A DNA stretch of 64,000 nt from Gammaproteobacteria bacterium (GTDB taxonomy: Bacteria; Pseudomonadota; Gammaproteobacteria; JAJPIJ01), in NCBI GenBank assembly GCA_022071965.1, contig JAJVIQ010000013.1, positions 1-64,000 on the forward strand, given 5' to 3'. The translations under genes were made by a program, and so were the position numbers. Within the stretch, counting starts at the first letter, position 1. Each line of letters opens with the position of its first letter. The notes under the pieces are model-generated. The model was not told where the DNA came from and made no database searches. It saw only the letters and a list, made by a program, of their open reading frames with translations. Positions 48,130-57,309 of the stretch are shown in pieces.

Positions 48130-48219
48130 CCGACCGGGCGCATCGGCGCGCGCGGGCGGGCCGCGGATTCTCCGGTTTTTCGATAGTGAGAACGCGATCT
48201 ACAACCGGCGCAGGGCCTG

Positions 48220-48228
48220 TGCTACCAT
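48220..48228 (+). promoter_or_regulatory. Candidate extended -10 promoter of hisA
   Basis: TGCTACCAT (TG-N-TACCAT) 88 bases upstream of the hisA ATG in a 187-bp gap after polA, followed by an AT-rich TTTAAAAA stretch. -35 poorly defined. Confidence 0.4.
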
Positions 48229-48316
48229 TTAAAAACCCGAAGCCTCACGACGCTCCGCACGTCATCGCTACCCCGGCAAGTCGTCTCTGCACCGTTCTCC
48301 CGCTGCGGTAAACCGA

Positions 48317-49066
48317 ATGCTTCTCATCCCTGCGATCGATATCAAGGACGGAAGGTGCGTCCGACTTCGCCAGGGCCGGATGGACGATGACAGGGTCTAT
48401 TCCGAGGATCCGGTCGCGATGGCCCGGCGCTGGGTGCAGGCGGGCGCAAGGCGGCTGCATATCGTTGATCTGAATGGCGCGACGAAAGGCCGGCCGGTGA
48501 ACGCGGAAATCGTCCACCGCATCTGCGAGGCATGCCCCGGGGTGCCGATCCAGGTCGGCGGCGGCATCCGGGACGAGGACACCATTCAGCAGTACCTGGA
48601 CGCCGGCGTCACCTTTGTCATCGTCGGCACCAAGGCGGTCACCGCGCCGCACTTCGTCGCCGATGTCTGCATGGAGTTCCCCAGTCACATCATCGTCGGC
48701 CTGGACGTGAAGGACGGCAGGGTGGCGATCGAGGGCTGGTCGAAGCTGGCGCGTCATGACGCGGTCGATCTGGCGCTGCAGTTCGAACAGGACGGCGTCT
48801 GCGCCATCATCTATACCGACATCAGCCGCGACGGCATGTTGAACGGTGTGAACATCGATTCGACGGTGGCATTCGCCCGTGAGTTGGCGATACCCGTGAT
48901 CGCCTCCGGCGGCGTGGCCAACCTCGATGACATACGCAGGCTCTGTGAGGTGGAGGGTGAAGGAATCTGCGCCGCGATTACCGGACGCGCCATTTACGAA
49001 GGCAGCATCGACTTCGCCGAGGCGCAGAAGCTCGCGGATTGCCTCGCCACACACGACAAGAAGTAG
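48317..49066 (+). CDS. hisA: ProFAR isomerase HisA
   Basis: 249-residue TIM-barrel isomerase in histidine synthesis. [15 protein letters not shown] carries the first catalytic Asp; [19 protein letters not shown] and [12 protein letters not shown] are phosphate-binding loops, and [14 protein letters not shown] carries the second Asp. hisF follows after 6 bp. Confidence 0.97.
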   Translation: MLLIPAIDIKDGRCVRLRQGRMDDDRVYSEDPVAMARRWVQAGARRLHIVDLNGATKGRPVNAEIVHRICEACPGVPIQVGGGIRDEDTIQQYLDAGVTFVIVGTKAVTAPHFVADVCMEFPSHIIVGLDVKDGRVAIEGWSKLARHDAVDLALQFEQDGVCAIIYTDISRDGMLNGVNIDSTVAFARELAIPVIASGGVANLDDIRRLCEVEGEGICAAITGRAIYEGSIDFAEAQKLADCLATHDKK

Positions 49067-49072
49067 ATATCC

Positions 49073-49846
49073 ATGGCGCTCGCCCGGCGCATCATTCCCT
49101 GCCTGGACGTCGATGCCGGCAGGGTTGTCAAGGGCGTCCGGTTCGTCGACATCCGCGACGCCGGCGATCCGGTGGAGATCGCGCGTCGCTATGACGAGCA
49201 GGGCGCCGATGAGCTGTGCTTTCTCGACATCACCGCGAGTCATGAGCAGCGCGACACGATGGTCCATGTGGTGGAGGCCGTGGCCGCGCAGGTCTTCATT
49301 CCGCTGACCGTCGGTGGCGGCATCCGTACGGTCGAGGACATACGCCGCCTGCTGAATGCGGGCGCCGACAAGGTCAGTGTCAACAGTGCGGCCGTGGCGC
49401 GTCCGGAATTCGTCGGCGAGGCCTCCGCCCGCTTCGGCGCGCAGTGCATCGTCGTGGCGATCGATGCCCGGCGCGCGGCCGGGGATGGCGAGACAGCGCG
49501 CTGGGAGGTCTACACGCACGGCGGCCGCCGCGGGACGCGCATCGATGCGGTGGCGTGGGCGGTGCGTATGAATCGCCTGGGCGCGGGCGAGATCCTGCTC
49601 ACGAGCATGGACCGGGACGGCACAGGCGATGGTTTCGATCTTGCGCTCACGCGCGCGATTGCCGACGCGGTGAGTATTCCCGTCATCGCCTCCGGCGGCG
49701 TGGGCAATCTGCAGCACCTCGTCGATGGCGTGCGGGAGGGGCACGCCGACGCGGTGCTGGCCGCGAGTGTCTTCCATTTCGGTCAGTACAGCGTGGCGCA
49801 GGCCAAGGCCTGCATGCGCGCGGCCGGCATCGAAGTCCGTCTATAG
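49073..49846 (+). CDS. hisF: Imidazole glycerol phosphate synthase cyclase subunit HisF
   Basis: 257-residue TIM barrel that uses ammonia from HisH to form IGP and AICAR. Catalytic Asp in [15 protein letters not shown], phosphate loops [25 protein letters not shown] and [11 protein letters not shown], second Asp in [15 protein letters not shown]. hisH is not in the window. Confidence 0.97.
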   Translation: MALARRIIPCLDVDAGRVVKGVRFVDIRDAGDPVEIARRYDEQGADELCFLDITASHEQRDTMVHVVEAVAAQVFIPLTVGGGIRTVEDIRRLLNAGADKVSVNSAAVARPEFVGEASARFGAQCIVVAIDARRAAGDGETARWEVYTHGGRRGTRIDAVAWAVRMNRLGAGEILLTSMDRDGTGDGFDLALTRAIADAVSIPVIASGGVGNLQHLVDGVREGHADAVLAASVFHFGQYSVAQAKACMRAAGIEVRL

Positions 49847-49857
49847 GGTCGCGGATC

Positions 49858-50220
49858 GTGAACTGGCTGGATCAAATCAACTGGGCCGCCGATGGTCTAA
49901 TTCCGGTGATCGCCCAGGAAGCCGGCACCGGCAAGGTGCTGATGGTGGCCTGGATGAATCGCGAGGCGCTGGCGCTGACCGCGGCGGAGCGCAGGGCGGT
50001 CTACTGGTCCCGCTCGCGAGGCAGGTTGTGGCGCAAGGGCGAGGAATCCGGCCACACACAGACGGTGCGCGAGATTCGCCTGGATTGCGACAACGATGTT
50101 ATCCTTCTCCTTGTGGATCAAAAGGATGGCATCGCGTGCCACACTGGCCGCCACAGTTGCTTCTTCAAGCGCCTGCAGGACGATCAGTGGCTCGAGATCG
50201 AACGGATCATCGCAAAGTGA
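49858..50220 (+). CDS. hisI: Phosphoribosyl-AMP cyclohydrolase HisI
   Basis: 120-residue zinc enzyme opening the PR-AMP purine ring. Metal ligands lie in [12 protein letters not shown] and the [13 protein letters not shown] motif; the [17 protein letters not shown] block is diagnostic. GTG start 11 bp after hisF. HisI and HisE are separate here, not the fused HisIE of enterics. Confidence 0.96.
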   Translation: MNWLDQINWAADGLIPVIAQEAGTGKVLMVAWMNREALALTAAERRAVYWSRSRGRLWRKGEESGHTQTVREIRLDCDNDVILLLVDQKDGIACHTGRHSCFFKRLQDDQWLEIERIIAK

Positions 50221-50251
50221 CGGCCGCCAACGATTGGAGGACAACTCGGAC

Positions 50252-50950
50252 ATGAAACACCCCACTCACTTTCTCGGATACGTGTGGCTGCTGGCGTCGT
50301 TGCTCGGGAACATCGGCGAGGCGACCGCGGCCGAGGAGCAGCGGGTGAAGATCAAGGAGGCCACCGAGGTCATGGAGGACATCCTGGCCATCCCGGAGAA
50401 TGCCATTCCTCCCAGCCTGCTCGCCAACGCGCAGGCGATCGCGATCGTCCCGGGCGTGATCAAGGCGGGATTCATAGTCGGCGGCCGATATGGCAAGGGC
50501 ATCGTGATGCGCCGGGACCGCGCGCGGCGCGCCTGGAGCGACCCGGTTTTTCTGACCCTTGCCGGCGGGAGCGTCGGCTTTCAGGCGGGGGCTTCGGCCA
50601 CCGACGTGATCCTCGTGTTCAAGAATTACCGCGGGCTGGACAGCCTGGTGAACGGCAAATTCACCCTGGGTGCTGACGCCGCGGTCGCGGCGGGCCCGGT
50701 GGGCCGCAACGCGCAGGCCGCGACCGACGTGCAATTGAGATCCGAGATCCTGTCATACTCGCGCAGCCGCGGCCTGTTCGCCGGCGTTGCGCTGGACGGC
50801 TCGGTGATGGAGATCGACCACGCCGCCAACGCCAGCTACTACGGCAAGCGCGGCATCACGCCGCGGGAGATCTTCGAGAATCGCGCGCCCCGTCACCCCG
50901 CCGACGCGGCGCGGCTGAAGGCCCTCATCGCCAAGTACGCCGGCCGCTGA
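50252..50950 (+). CDS. Exported SYLF-domain (YSC84-like) protein
   Basis: 232 residues: signal peptide about 26 residues ending ATA before AEEQR, then the SYLF domain with [53 protein letters not shown] and the C-terminal [18 protein letters not shown] domains bind phosphoinositides in eukaryotes; bacterial members are exported and poorly understood. It is inserted between hisI (31 bp before) and hisE (1 bp after), which suggests co-transcription with histidine genes. Confidence 0.87.
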   Translation: MKHPTHFLGYVWLLASLLGNIGEATAAEEQRVKIKEATEVMEDILAIPENAIPPSLLANAQAIAIVPGVIKAGFIVGGRYGKGIVMRRDRARRAWSDPVFLTLAGGSVGFQAGASATDVILVFKNYRGLDSLVNGKFTLGADAAVAAGPVGRNAQAATDVQLRSEILSYSRSRGLFAGVALDGSVMEIDHAANASYYGKRGITPREIFENRAPRHPADAARLKALIAKYAGR

Positions 50951-50951
50951 C

Positions 50952-51275
50952 GTGAGCGACGTGCTCGCCGAGCTGAACGACGTACTGCGGGCCCGCAAGA
51001 ACGCGGATCCGGAGACCTCCTACGTCGCCCGCTTGTATCAAAAGGGCCTCGACACGATACTGAAGAAGATCGGCGAGGAGGCCACGGAGACCGTCGTGGC
51101 GGCGAAGGGCGGCGACGCGCGCCAGGTCGTGCGCGAGACCGCCGACCTGTGGTTTCACAGCATGGTGCTGCTCAGCCATCTCGATATACCCGTCGCCGAG
51201 GTATTGGCGGAACTGGGACGGCGCGCGGGCAAATCGGGCCTGGAGGAGAAGGCAGGGCGCGATCCCCGTGGATGA
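50952..51275 (+). CDS. hisE: Phosphoribosyl-ATP pyrophosphatase HisE
   Basis: 107-residue MazG-like hydrolase that converts PR-ATP to PR-AMP. The metal-binding EExxE motif is in [15 protein letters not shown] with the partner [34 protein letters not shown] is diagnostic. GTG start, one base after the SYLF stop. tatA follows by 70 bp. Confidence 0.96.
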   Translation: MSDVLAELNDVLRARKNADPETSYVARLYQKGLDTILKKIGEEATETVVAAKGGDARQVVRETADLWFHSMVLLSHLDIPVAEVLAELGRRAGKSGLEEKAGRDPRG

Positions 51276-51345
51276 CGGCGCGCCTGGCACCGACCCTGAC
51301 AGCTTACACGCAACGGCCGGGCCGGCCCCGGCGGGAAGACGACAA

Positions 51346-51561
51346 ATGCGATTCGGAATCTGGGAATTACTGCTGATCCTTGCGATCGTCGTGCTGCTGT
51401 TCGGCACCCGAAAGATAAAGTCGCTGGGCGGCGATCTCGGCAGCGCCATCAAGGGCTTCCGTTCGGCGCTGCGCGACGGTGAGGAGGATGCCTCGAAGGC
51501 CACCGGCGACCGGGTGATCGAAGGCGACAGCGTCAAGCAGGGTGACAAGACCTCGTCCTAG
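51346..51561 (+). CDS. tatA: Twin-arginine translocase subunit TatA
   Basis: 71-residue pore-forming subunit: [39 protein letters not shown] shows the short transmembrane helix, the FGTRKI hinge and the amphipathic helix. The acidic/basic tail is typical. The first residues MRFG differ from the more usual MGFG. Confidence 0.94.
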   Translation: MRFGIWELLLILAIVVLLFGTRKIKSLGGDLGSAIKGFRSALRDGEEDASKATGDRVIEGDSVKQGDKTSS

Positions 51562-51627
51562 GCCGCGGGTCGCCGCGTCGGGCGCCCCGGTTGCCCCGCC
51601 CGCGTCCTGCCCGCACCCGCTACGCGC

Positions 51628-51945
51628 ATGTTCGACATAGGTTTCTGGGAGTTGGTGGTCATCGCGGTGATCGCGCTGGTCGTGTTCGGGCCGGAGAAGC
51701 TGCCGCAGTTCGCACGCCGCGCCGGGTACTGGATAGGACGCATCCGCCGCCAGGTCAACGACGTGCGCAGCGAGATTGAGCGGGAGATCGCGTTCGACGA
51801 GATGCGCCGGGCGCGCGAGAAGATAGAATCTCCGCTGAACGCGCTCGCCAGCGACATCGAGAAGGTGACCAGGGCGGACGCGTCCAAGGTCGCGGGCCCC
51901 ACCGACCCGCCACCCGCCGAGGGCGCGCGGCCCAAGGAGCCGTGA
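51628..51945 (+). CDS. tatB: Twin-arginine translocase subunit TatB
   Basis: 105 residues: MFDIGFWELVVIAVIALVVFGPEKLPQFAR is the TatB N-terminus, with the FGPEKLP hinge. The long amphipathic helix with RRQVNDVRSEIEREIAFDEMRRA and a disordered Pro-rich tail follow. TatB receives twin-arginine substrates with TatC. Confidence 0.95.
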   Translation: MFDIGFWELVVIAVIALVVFGPEKLPQFARRAGYWIGRIRRQVNDVRSEIEREIAFDEMRRAREKIESPLNALASDIEKVTRADASKVAGPTDPPPAEGARPKEP

Positions 51946-51977
51946 CCCGCTTTGGGCCGCGCCACCACTGACTGGTC

Positions 51978-52757
51978 ATGAAATCCGAACATCCCGCGCC
52001 CCCGGGCGATCGCGAGCAGACCTTCATCGAGCATCTGGTCGAACTGCGCGCGCGGCTGATGCGCAGTCTGCTCGCGGTGCTGGTGATCGTGGTCGCCCTG
52101 TCGTTCTTCGCCAACGACATCTACACGTTGATGGCGCAGCCGATGATGAAACTGCTGCCGCCGAACTCGACGATGATCGCCACCGGTGTGGCGGCACCGT
52201 TCATGGCACCGTTCAAGCTGGTGGCCGTGCTCGGGTTGTTCATCGCGCTACCTTATGTTCTCTATCAGGTATGGGGATTCGTCGCGCCGGGCCTGTACGA
52301 ATCCGAGCAGCGTCTGGTATTGCCGGTGCTCATTTCCAGCACGCTGCTCTTCTACTGCGGAGCCGCGTTCGCCTATTTCGTGGTTTTCCCCGTCATCTTC
52401 GGATTCTTCACCAGCACGGCGCCCGCCGGGGTCACCGTGATGACCGACATCAACAGTTATCTCGATTTCATACTCTCCATGTTCGTGGCCTTCGGTGTGG
52501 TATTCGAGATCCCGGTGGCCACGGTGCTGCTGGTGCGTGCCGGTGTCATCGAGCGCGCCAAGCTGAAGGAGATGCGGCCCTACGTGATCGTGGGCTGCTT
52601 CGTGATCGGCGCATTCCTCACACCGCCGGACGTGGTTTCTCAGTCGCTGCTGGCCGTGCCGATGTGGCTGCTTTACGAGACGGGTGTGTGGGTGTCCGGC
52701 CTGCTGCCCAAGCGCGACGAGGACTCCGACACGCCGCGCATACATCCGGCCGGCTGA
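51978..52757 (+). CDS. tatC: Twin-arginine translocase subunit TatC
   Basis: 259-residue polytopic membrane protein with six predicted helices. The signal-recognition region near the N-terminus, EQTFIEHLVELRARLMRSLLAV, is conserved, as are ALPYVLYQVWGFVAPGLYESEQR and TPPDVVSQSLLAVPMWLLYE. Together with tatA and tatB this is a complete Tat system. Confidence 0.97.
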   Translation: MKSEHPAPPGDREQTFIEHLVELRARLMRSLLAVLVIVVALSFFANDIYTLMAQPMMKLLPPNSTMIATGVAAPFMAPFKLVAVLGLFIALPYVLYQVWGFVAPGLYESEQRLVLPVLISSTLLFYCGAAFAYFVVFPVIFGFFTSTAPAGVTVMTDINSYLDFILSMFVAFGVVFEIPVATVLLVRAGVIERAKLKEMRPYVIVGCFVIGAFLTPPDVVSQSLLAVPMWLLYETGVWVSGLLPKRDEDSDTPRIHPAG

Positions 52758-52798
52758 ATCCCGGCGGGTGTGCCGTGCATGCCGCGCCGAGCGCGGCG

Positions 52799-53017
52799 TC
52801 AGCGGCGGAAGAACCAGAATACGGCCGAAACGATCGCGCTCAGGATGAGACCGGTGACCAGCGGGATGTAGATACGCACGCCTTCGCGCTCAATGACGAT
52901 GTCGCCCGGCAGCCTGCCAAGGCCCAACCGGGCGATGATCGGCCACAGCAGCCCGACCACGATCATCAGCAGGCCGGCGCCGACGAGGATCCGGGAAATG
53001 GGGGGCAACTCCGGCAC
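52799..53017 (-). CDS. DUF2905 family small membrane protein
   Basis: 72 residues with two hydrophobic helices (about 10-30 and 52-70) and the conserved LGRLPGDIVIEREGVRIYIPLVTGLILS segment between them. GTG start with GGAG seven bases upstream. Role unknown. It follows rpiA on the same strand by 23 bp and is convergent with tatC. Confidence 0.85.
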   Translation of the reverse strand: MPELPPISRILVGAGLLMIVVGLLWPIIARLGLGRLPGDIVIEREGVRIYIPLVTGLILSAIVSAVFWFFRR

Positions 53018-53040
53018 CGCGAGGCTCCGCGCGACGGGTC

Positions 53041-53694
53041 CTAGATCTTCTCGACGCCGCTGTCGCGGCCGACGAGAAGCAGGTCGGCCGGGCGCCGGGC
53101 GAAGATGCCGTTGCACACCACGCCCGCGATCTGGTTGATCTCGGCCTCGAGCTCCCCGGGATCGAGGATCGTCAGACCGTGCACGTCGATGATGAGATTG
53201 CCGTTGTCGGTGGTGACTCCCATGCGCAACTCGGGACGGCCGCCGAGCCTGACGAGCTGCCGGCCTACGTAGCCGCGCGCCATCGGTATCACCTCGACCG
53301 GCAGCGGGAAGCGGCCGAGCACATCGACCAGCTTCGAGTCGTCGACGAGACAGATGAACCGGCGGCTGGCGGCGGCCACGATCTTCTCGCGCGTCAGCGC
53401 GCCCCCGCCGCCCTTGATGAGCATGCGCCGGGACGTGGCTTCGTCGGCACCATCGATGTACACACCCAGATCGCCGGTGCTGTTCAGTTCCACGACAGGG
53501 ATCCCGTGCCTCCGCAGCAACGCGGCGGAGGCCTCGGAGCTGGGTACCGCACCGGCGATCCGTCCCCTGATCGCCGCCAGTTTCGCGATGAAGAAGTTGA
53601 CCGTGCTGCCGGTGCCGACCCCGATAACGGCATCGTCCTCGACGTACGACAACGCCGCCTCGGCCACCTGCCGCTTCTTGTCGTCCTGGGTCAT
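53041..53694 (-). CDS. rpiA: Ribose-5-phosphate isomerase A
   Basis: 217-residue pentose-phosphate enzyme. Motifs: [48 protein letters not shown] (with catalytic Glu), and [23 protein letters not shown] (53697) and an ATG (53694) are adjacent in frame; I chose ATG. Divergent from ilvA across 47 bp. Confidence 0.96.
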   Translation of the reverse strand: MTQDDKKRQVAEAALSYVEDDAVIGVGTGSTVNFFIAKLAAIRGRIAGAVPSSEASAALLRRHGIPVVELNSTGDLGVYIDGADEATSRRMLIKGGGGALTREKIVAAASRRFICLVDDSKLVDVLGRFPLPVEVIPMARGYVGRQLVRLGGRPELRMGVTTDNGNLIIDVHGLTILDPGELEAEINQIAGVVCNGIFARRPADLLLVGRDSGVEKI

Positions 53695-53725
53695 CACCGG
53701 CCCTACTCGGAGACATGGGGTTAAA

Positions 53726-53734
53726 TGCTATTCT
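53726..53734 (+). promoter_or_regulatory. Candidate extended -10 promoter of ilvA (possibly leaderless)
   Basis: TGCTATTCT (extended -10, TATTCT at 53729-53734). Transcription would start about 7 bases later, at or next to the preferred ilvA ATG (53742), so the mRNA might be leaderless. No Shine-Dalgarno precedes that ATG. Confidence 0.45.
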
Positions 53735-53741
53735 ACCGTCG

Positions 53742-55256
53742 ATGTTCGAAGACTACCTGAAGATGATACTGCGTGCGCGCGTCTATGACGTGGCGCGCGA
53801 GACCCCGCTGGATTCCATGCCCGAGGTGTCGCGACGCCTGGACAACGCCGTATGGCTGAAGCGCGAGGATCTGCAGCCTGTGTTCTCCTACAAGCTGCGC
53901 GGCGCCTACAATCACATCGTCTCGCTCGACCCCGAGCGGCGGCGTCGGGGGGTCATCGCCGCATCCGCCGGCAACCACGCGCAAGGGGTGGCGCTGGCGG
54001 CTGCCCGCCTGCGGATCCCGGCGCTCATCGTGATGCCCAAGACCACGCCGGAAATCAAGGTTACTGCCGTACGCAGGCACGGCGCGGATATCGTGCTGCA
54101 CGGGAATACCTACGACGAGGCCAGCGAGCACGCCCACGGGCTGGCAGGAGAACGCGGGCTGACCTACGTTCCCCCTTACGACCATCCGCTGGTGATCGCC
54201 GGCCAGGGTACGGTGGGCATGGAGATCCTCCGGCAGTCCTCGCGGGATATCGACGCGATCTTCGTGCCCGTCGGGGGCGGCGGCCTCATCGCCGGCGTGG
54301 CGGCCTACGTCAAGGAGGTCGCGCCGCGGACCCGGATCCTCGCGGTGGAATCCGAGGAGGCCCCGACACTGCACGCCGCGCTTCGGGCCGGCGAGCGGGT
54401 GGTGCTGCCGTCGGTCGGTATCTTCGCCGACGGCGCCGCGGTCCGCCAGATCGGCGGCGAGACCTTCCGTATCGCGCGCCAGCTGGTGGATGACTCGTTG
54501 CTGGTGACCAATGACGAGCTCTGCGCTGCCATCAAGGACATCTTCGAGGACACCCGTGCGATCGCGGAGCCGGCCGGCGCGCTCGCGCTGGCGGGTATCA
54601 AGCAGTACGTCGCGAAGCACGGTCTGCGCGGCAAGCAGCTGGTGGGGATCTTCAGCGGTGCCAACGTCAATTTCGATCGGCTGCGCCACATCGCGGAACT
54701 CGCCGAGCTCGGCGAGCACCGCGAGGCGCTTATCGCCGTGACGATACCGGAGCGGCCGGGCAGCTTTCGCACTTTCTGCCACGCGCTCGGACCGCGCCAG
54801 ATCACCGAGTTCAACTACCGCTACGCCGATCCCGGCCGTGCGCACGTCTTCGCGGGCGTTCGGGTCCGCAGCGGCCTGAAGGAAAAGGACCAGCTCATCG
54901 ATTCGTTGCGCGAGAAGGGCTTCGAGGTGTCGGACCTGTCCGCGAACGAGATGGCGAAGATGCACGTGCGTTACATGGTGGGCGGCCACGGCAATCACGT
55001 CGAACACGAGCGGATCTTCCGGTTCGAGTTCCCGGAGCGCGGCGGCGCGCTGCTGCATTTCCTCGGGGAGCTGGGCAGCCGATGGAACATCAGCCTGTTC
55101 CACTACCGCAACCACGGCGCCGCCTATGGGCGCGTTCTCATGGGCATGCAGGTGCCGCCAGGGGATACGGCCGAGTTCCAGGGGTTTCTCGACGGTCTCG
55201 GCATGGTCCATGTCGAGGAGACGGGCAACCCCGCGTATCGGATGTTTCTCGGCTGA
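53742..55256 (+). CDS. ilvA: Threonine ammonia-lyase, biosynthetic
   Basis: 504-residue PLP enzyme converting threonine to 2-oxobutyrate, first step to isoleucine. PLP Lys is in PVFSYKLRGAYNH; SAGNHAQGVALAA and the glycine-rich VPVGGGGLIAGVAAY bind the cofactor. The C-terminal ~180 residues form two ACT-like regulatory domains (TIPERPGSFRTFCHALG and FEFPERGGALLHFLGELG), so allosteric inhibition by isoleucine is expected. MFEDYLKMILRARVYDVA aligns with Pseudomonas IlvA starts, so ATG 53742 is preferred over 53715. Confidence 0.96.
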   Translation: MFEDYLKMILRARVYDVARETPLDSMPEVSRRLDNAVWLKREDLQPVFSYKLRGAYNHIVSLDPERRRRGVIAASAGNHAQGVALAAARLRIPALIVMPKTTPEIKVTAVRRHGADIVLHGNTYDEASEHAHGLAGERGLTYVPPYDHPLVIAGQGTVGMEILRQSSRDIDAIFVPVGGGGLIAGVAAYVKEVAPRTRILAVESEEAPTLHAALRAGERVVLPSVGIFADGAAVRQIGGETFRIARQLVDDSLLVTNDELCAAIKDIFEDTRAIAEPAGALALAGIKQYVAKHGLRGKQLVGIFSGANVNFDRLRHIAELAELGEHREALIAVTIPERPGSFRTFCHALGPRQITEFNYRYADPGRAHVFAGVRVRSGLKEKDQLIDSLREKGFEVSDLSANEMAKMHVRYMVGGHGNHVEHERIFRFEFPERGGALLHFLGELGSRWNISLFHYRNHGAAYGRVLMGMQVPPGDTAEFQGFLDGLGMVHVEETGNPAYRMFLG

Positions 55257-55259
55257 GTC

Positions 55260-55913
55260 ATGGCCTACCTCGTCCTGCGCCGGCAGATCATCGCAGCGGC
55301 GAGATCCATCAACGACACCGGACTGAACCCCGGCAAGGCCGGGAACGTCAGCGCCCGCGTGCGCGCCGGATTCCTCATCACGCCGACCGGGACGACATAC
55401 GCGAAACTTGGGCCTGCGTCGATCGTGCACGTGAACGCTGACGGAACGGTGCCGGGGCGTCAGTTGCGGCCTTCCAGCGAATGGCGCGTTCATCGCGACA
55501 TATACGCCGCGAGGCCCGAGGCGGGCGCAATCGTGCACGTGCATTCGCCATATGCGACCGCCCTTGCATGCACGCGCCGCCCGATCCCGGCCTTTCACTA
55601 CATGGTTGCCGTCGCCGGCGGGGATTCCATACGCTGCGCTCCCTATGCAACTTTCGGCACGCAGGCGCTGTCTGACCACGCGTTGCGGGCGCTCGCCGGC
55701 CGTCGCGCCTGCCTGCTGGCCAATCACGGCATGCTCGCGTTCGGCGAGGATCTCGACGGCGCCATGGCGCTCGCGATCGAGGTCGAGTTCCTGGCGCGGC
55801 AGTATGCGCTGAGCCTGCAGATCGGCCGTCCCGTCCGACTCACACGCGCCGAGATGCGGATCGTGCAGGAGAAGTTCAAGGGCTACGGACGGCAGGAGCA
55901 CGGCAAGCGATGA
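55260..55913 (+). CDS. Class II aldolase/adducin family protein
   Basis: 217-residue fuculose-1-phosphate-aldolase-like protein. GLNPGKAGNVSARV is the phosphate-binding region, LRPSSEWRVHRDIY carries the catalytic Glu, HVHSPYATALA gives two zinc His and LLANHGMLAFG the third. Active-site residues are intact, so aldol cleavage of a sugar-phosphate is likely, but the substrate cannot be told. It starts 3 bp after ilvA and overlaps the next gene by 4 bp. Confidence 0.87.
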   Translation: MAYLVLRRQIIAAARSINDTGLNPGKAGNVSARVRAGFLITPTGTTYAKLGPASIVHVNADGTVPGRQLRPSSEWRVHRDIYAARPEAGAIVHVHSPYATALACTRRPIPAFHYMVAVAGGDSIRCAPYATFGTQALSDHALRALAGRRACLLANHGMLAFGEDLDGAMALAIEVEFLARQYALSLQIGRPVRLTRAEMRIVQEKFKGYGRQEHGKR

Positions 55914-56494
55914 CGAGAACCCACAATCCTTTCCCGGCGTCCGCGATGTTGCTCGCGTGGATGCTGTCGGCCTGCGCGCTGAGTCCGCAGATCGTGCCGC
56001 TGCAGCCGGCGCTGGCGATCGATGAATCGAATATCGGCCGGGGGCGGTCAGTCGCGTTGGACGCGATCGATCATCGCGCTGAGACGACTATCGGCACGCG
56101 TGGCGGCGTCTATCGGGACAGCGCTACCATCTCCACAGGAGGCGACGTCGCGGCGGCATTGCGAAGGTCGATGGCCGACGCGCTCGGTGCACAGGACTTC
56201 CGCGTTCTGGAAGCCGGCGCGCCAGCGGACTTCGGCATGACGATCGGCCTGGAAGAATTGTCCTACAGGGCCTATGGCGACCCGGTGGTGCGCACGGTGG
56301 AGATCGTGGCCAAGGTCTCGAACGCCATCACGCGCGGCGACCGGCGCTACGCCGCCAGCACCGGAGTTTCCGATACGCGCAAGGTGCTGCGCGCGCCGGC
56401 GCCGGAGGAGAACGAGGCGTACATCAACGATACGCTGGCCAGGGCACTCGAGAAACTCCTGAATGATCCGAACTTTCTGGAGTTCGTGAAGTGA
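55910..56494 (+). CDS. YajG-family lipoprotein
   Basis: 194 residues with lipobox LSAC (Cys at residue 22) after a hydrophobic signal. The domain pattern (SVALDAIDHRAETTIGTRG, LRRSMADALGAQDFRV, VKVSNAITR-like strands, DTLARALEKLLNDPNFLEFV at the end) matches YajG-like outer-membrane lipoproteins of unknown role. Starts inside the aldolase gene (ATGA) and is followed by a GTGA overlap. Confidence 0.8.
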   Translation: MTRTHNPFPASAMLLAWMLSACALSPQIVPLQPALAIDESNIGRGRSVALDAIDHRAETTIGTRGGVYRDSATISTGGDVAAALRRSMADALGAQDFRVLEAGAPADFGMTIGLEELSYRAYGDPVVRTVEIVAKVSNAITRGDRRYAASTGVSDTRKVLRAPAPEENEAYINDTLARALEKLLNDPNFLEFVK

Positions 56495-56904
56495 GCAGCC
56501 CGGCGTTCCACCTGGCCTTCCCGGTAACCGATCTCGCGGCGGCGCGCGCCTTCTACACCGGGGTGCTCGGCTGTCGCGAAGGCCGCAGGTCCGGGACATG
56601 GGTCGACTTCGACTTCTTCGGACACCAGTTGTCGGCGCACGTCGGTCCCACGGACGGCCCCCGGGTGGGATCGGTGGACGGACACCCGGTCCCGATTCCT
56701 CATTTCGGGGTGATCCTGCCATGGGAGGACTTTCAGCGCATGGCGGATCGGCTGCGTGCGCGCGGGGCGCGATTCCTGGTTGAACCGACGGTGAGGTTCG
56801 AGGGTCAAACCGGCGAACAGGCGACGATGTTCGTTCTGGGCCCGAGCGGAAATGTCCTGGAGTTCGAGTCATGTCGAGATGAAACGCAGGCATACGCCCG
56901 CTGA
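56491..56904 (+). CDS. VOC-fold (glyoxalase/bleomycin-resistance superfamily) protein
   Basis: 137-residue single-subunit VOC protein: FHLAFPVTDLAAARAFYTGVLGCREGRR is the first beta-alpha-beta module, and PHFGVILPWEDFQRMADRLRARG the second; His residues in HLAFP, HQLSAH and PHFGV and the Glu in LEFES could be metal ligands. Substrate unknown. GTG start overlaps the lipoprotein stop by 4 bp. Confidence 0.83.
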   Translation: MSSPAFHLAFPVTDLAAARAFYTGVLGCREGRRSGTWVDFDFFGHQLSAHVGPTDGPRVGSVDGHPVPIPHFGVILPWEDFQRMADRLRARGARFLVEPTVRFEGQTGEQATMFVLGPSGNVLEFESCRDETQAYAR

Positions 56905-56967
56905 TCGCGCGCATGAGGGTGATACCGCCGGTTTAACCGGATCGATGCAGGTCAGACGAGGACCACC

Positions 56968-57309
56968 ATGAGTCATTCGATGAAACGCCTGAGCCCGATG
57001 TTGTTCATGTTCATGACATTGACCGCCAGCGCCGTGGGGGGCGATCCGCCATGGCTACAGGTCATCAGGCAGGCCGACACCGATGCCGACGGGAGCGTGA
57101 GCATGAACGAAGTGAAGGAGTACGCGCACAATGACGAGTACGTCGGGTTCCAGGCCTTCATGGCCGATCACTTCATCGCGCTGGACACCAACGAGGACGG
57201 CATGGTCAGCGTCCAGGAGATGAGAGAGGGTCTGCTGCGCCTGGGCATCTCGGATGACGAGATCTCGGAGGGCTTCACCAAGGGTTTTGCGTTCATGTCG
57301 AGGGAGTAA
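56968..57309 (+). CDS. Exported EF-hand protein, copy 1
   Basis: 113 residues: signal peptide about 24 residues (SPMLFMFMTLTASAVGG), then two canonical 12-residue EF-hand loops, DTDADGSVSMNE and DTNEDGMVSVQE, each with acidic residues at 1, 3, 5 (or Asn at 3) and Glu at 12. Calcium binding in the periplasm is likely. Between loops is GFQAFMADHFIALD, shared with the second EF-hand protein 424 bp downstream. GAGG precedes the ATG. No terminator seen after it. Confidence 0.85.
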   Translation: MSHSMKRLSPMLFMFMTLTASAVGGDPPWLQVIRQADTDADGSVSMNEVKEYAHNDEYVGFQAFMADHFIALDTNEDGMVSVQEMREGLLRLGISDDEISEGFTKGFAFMSRE

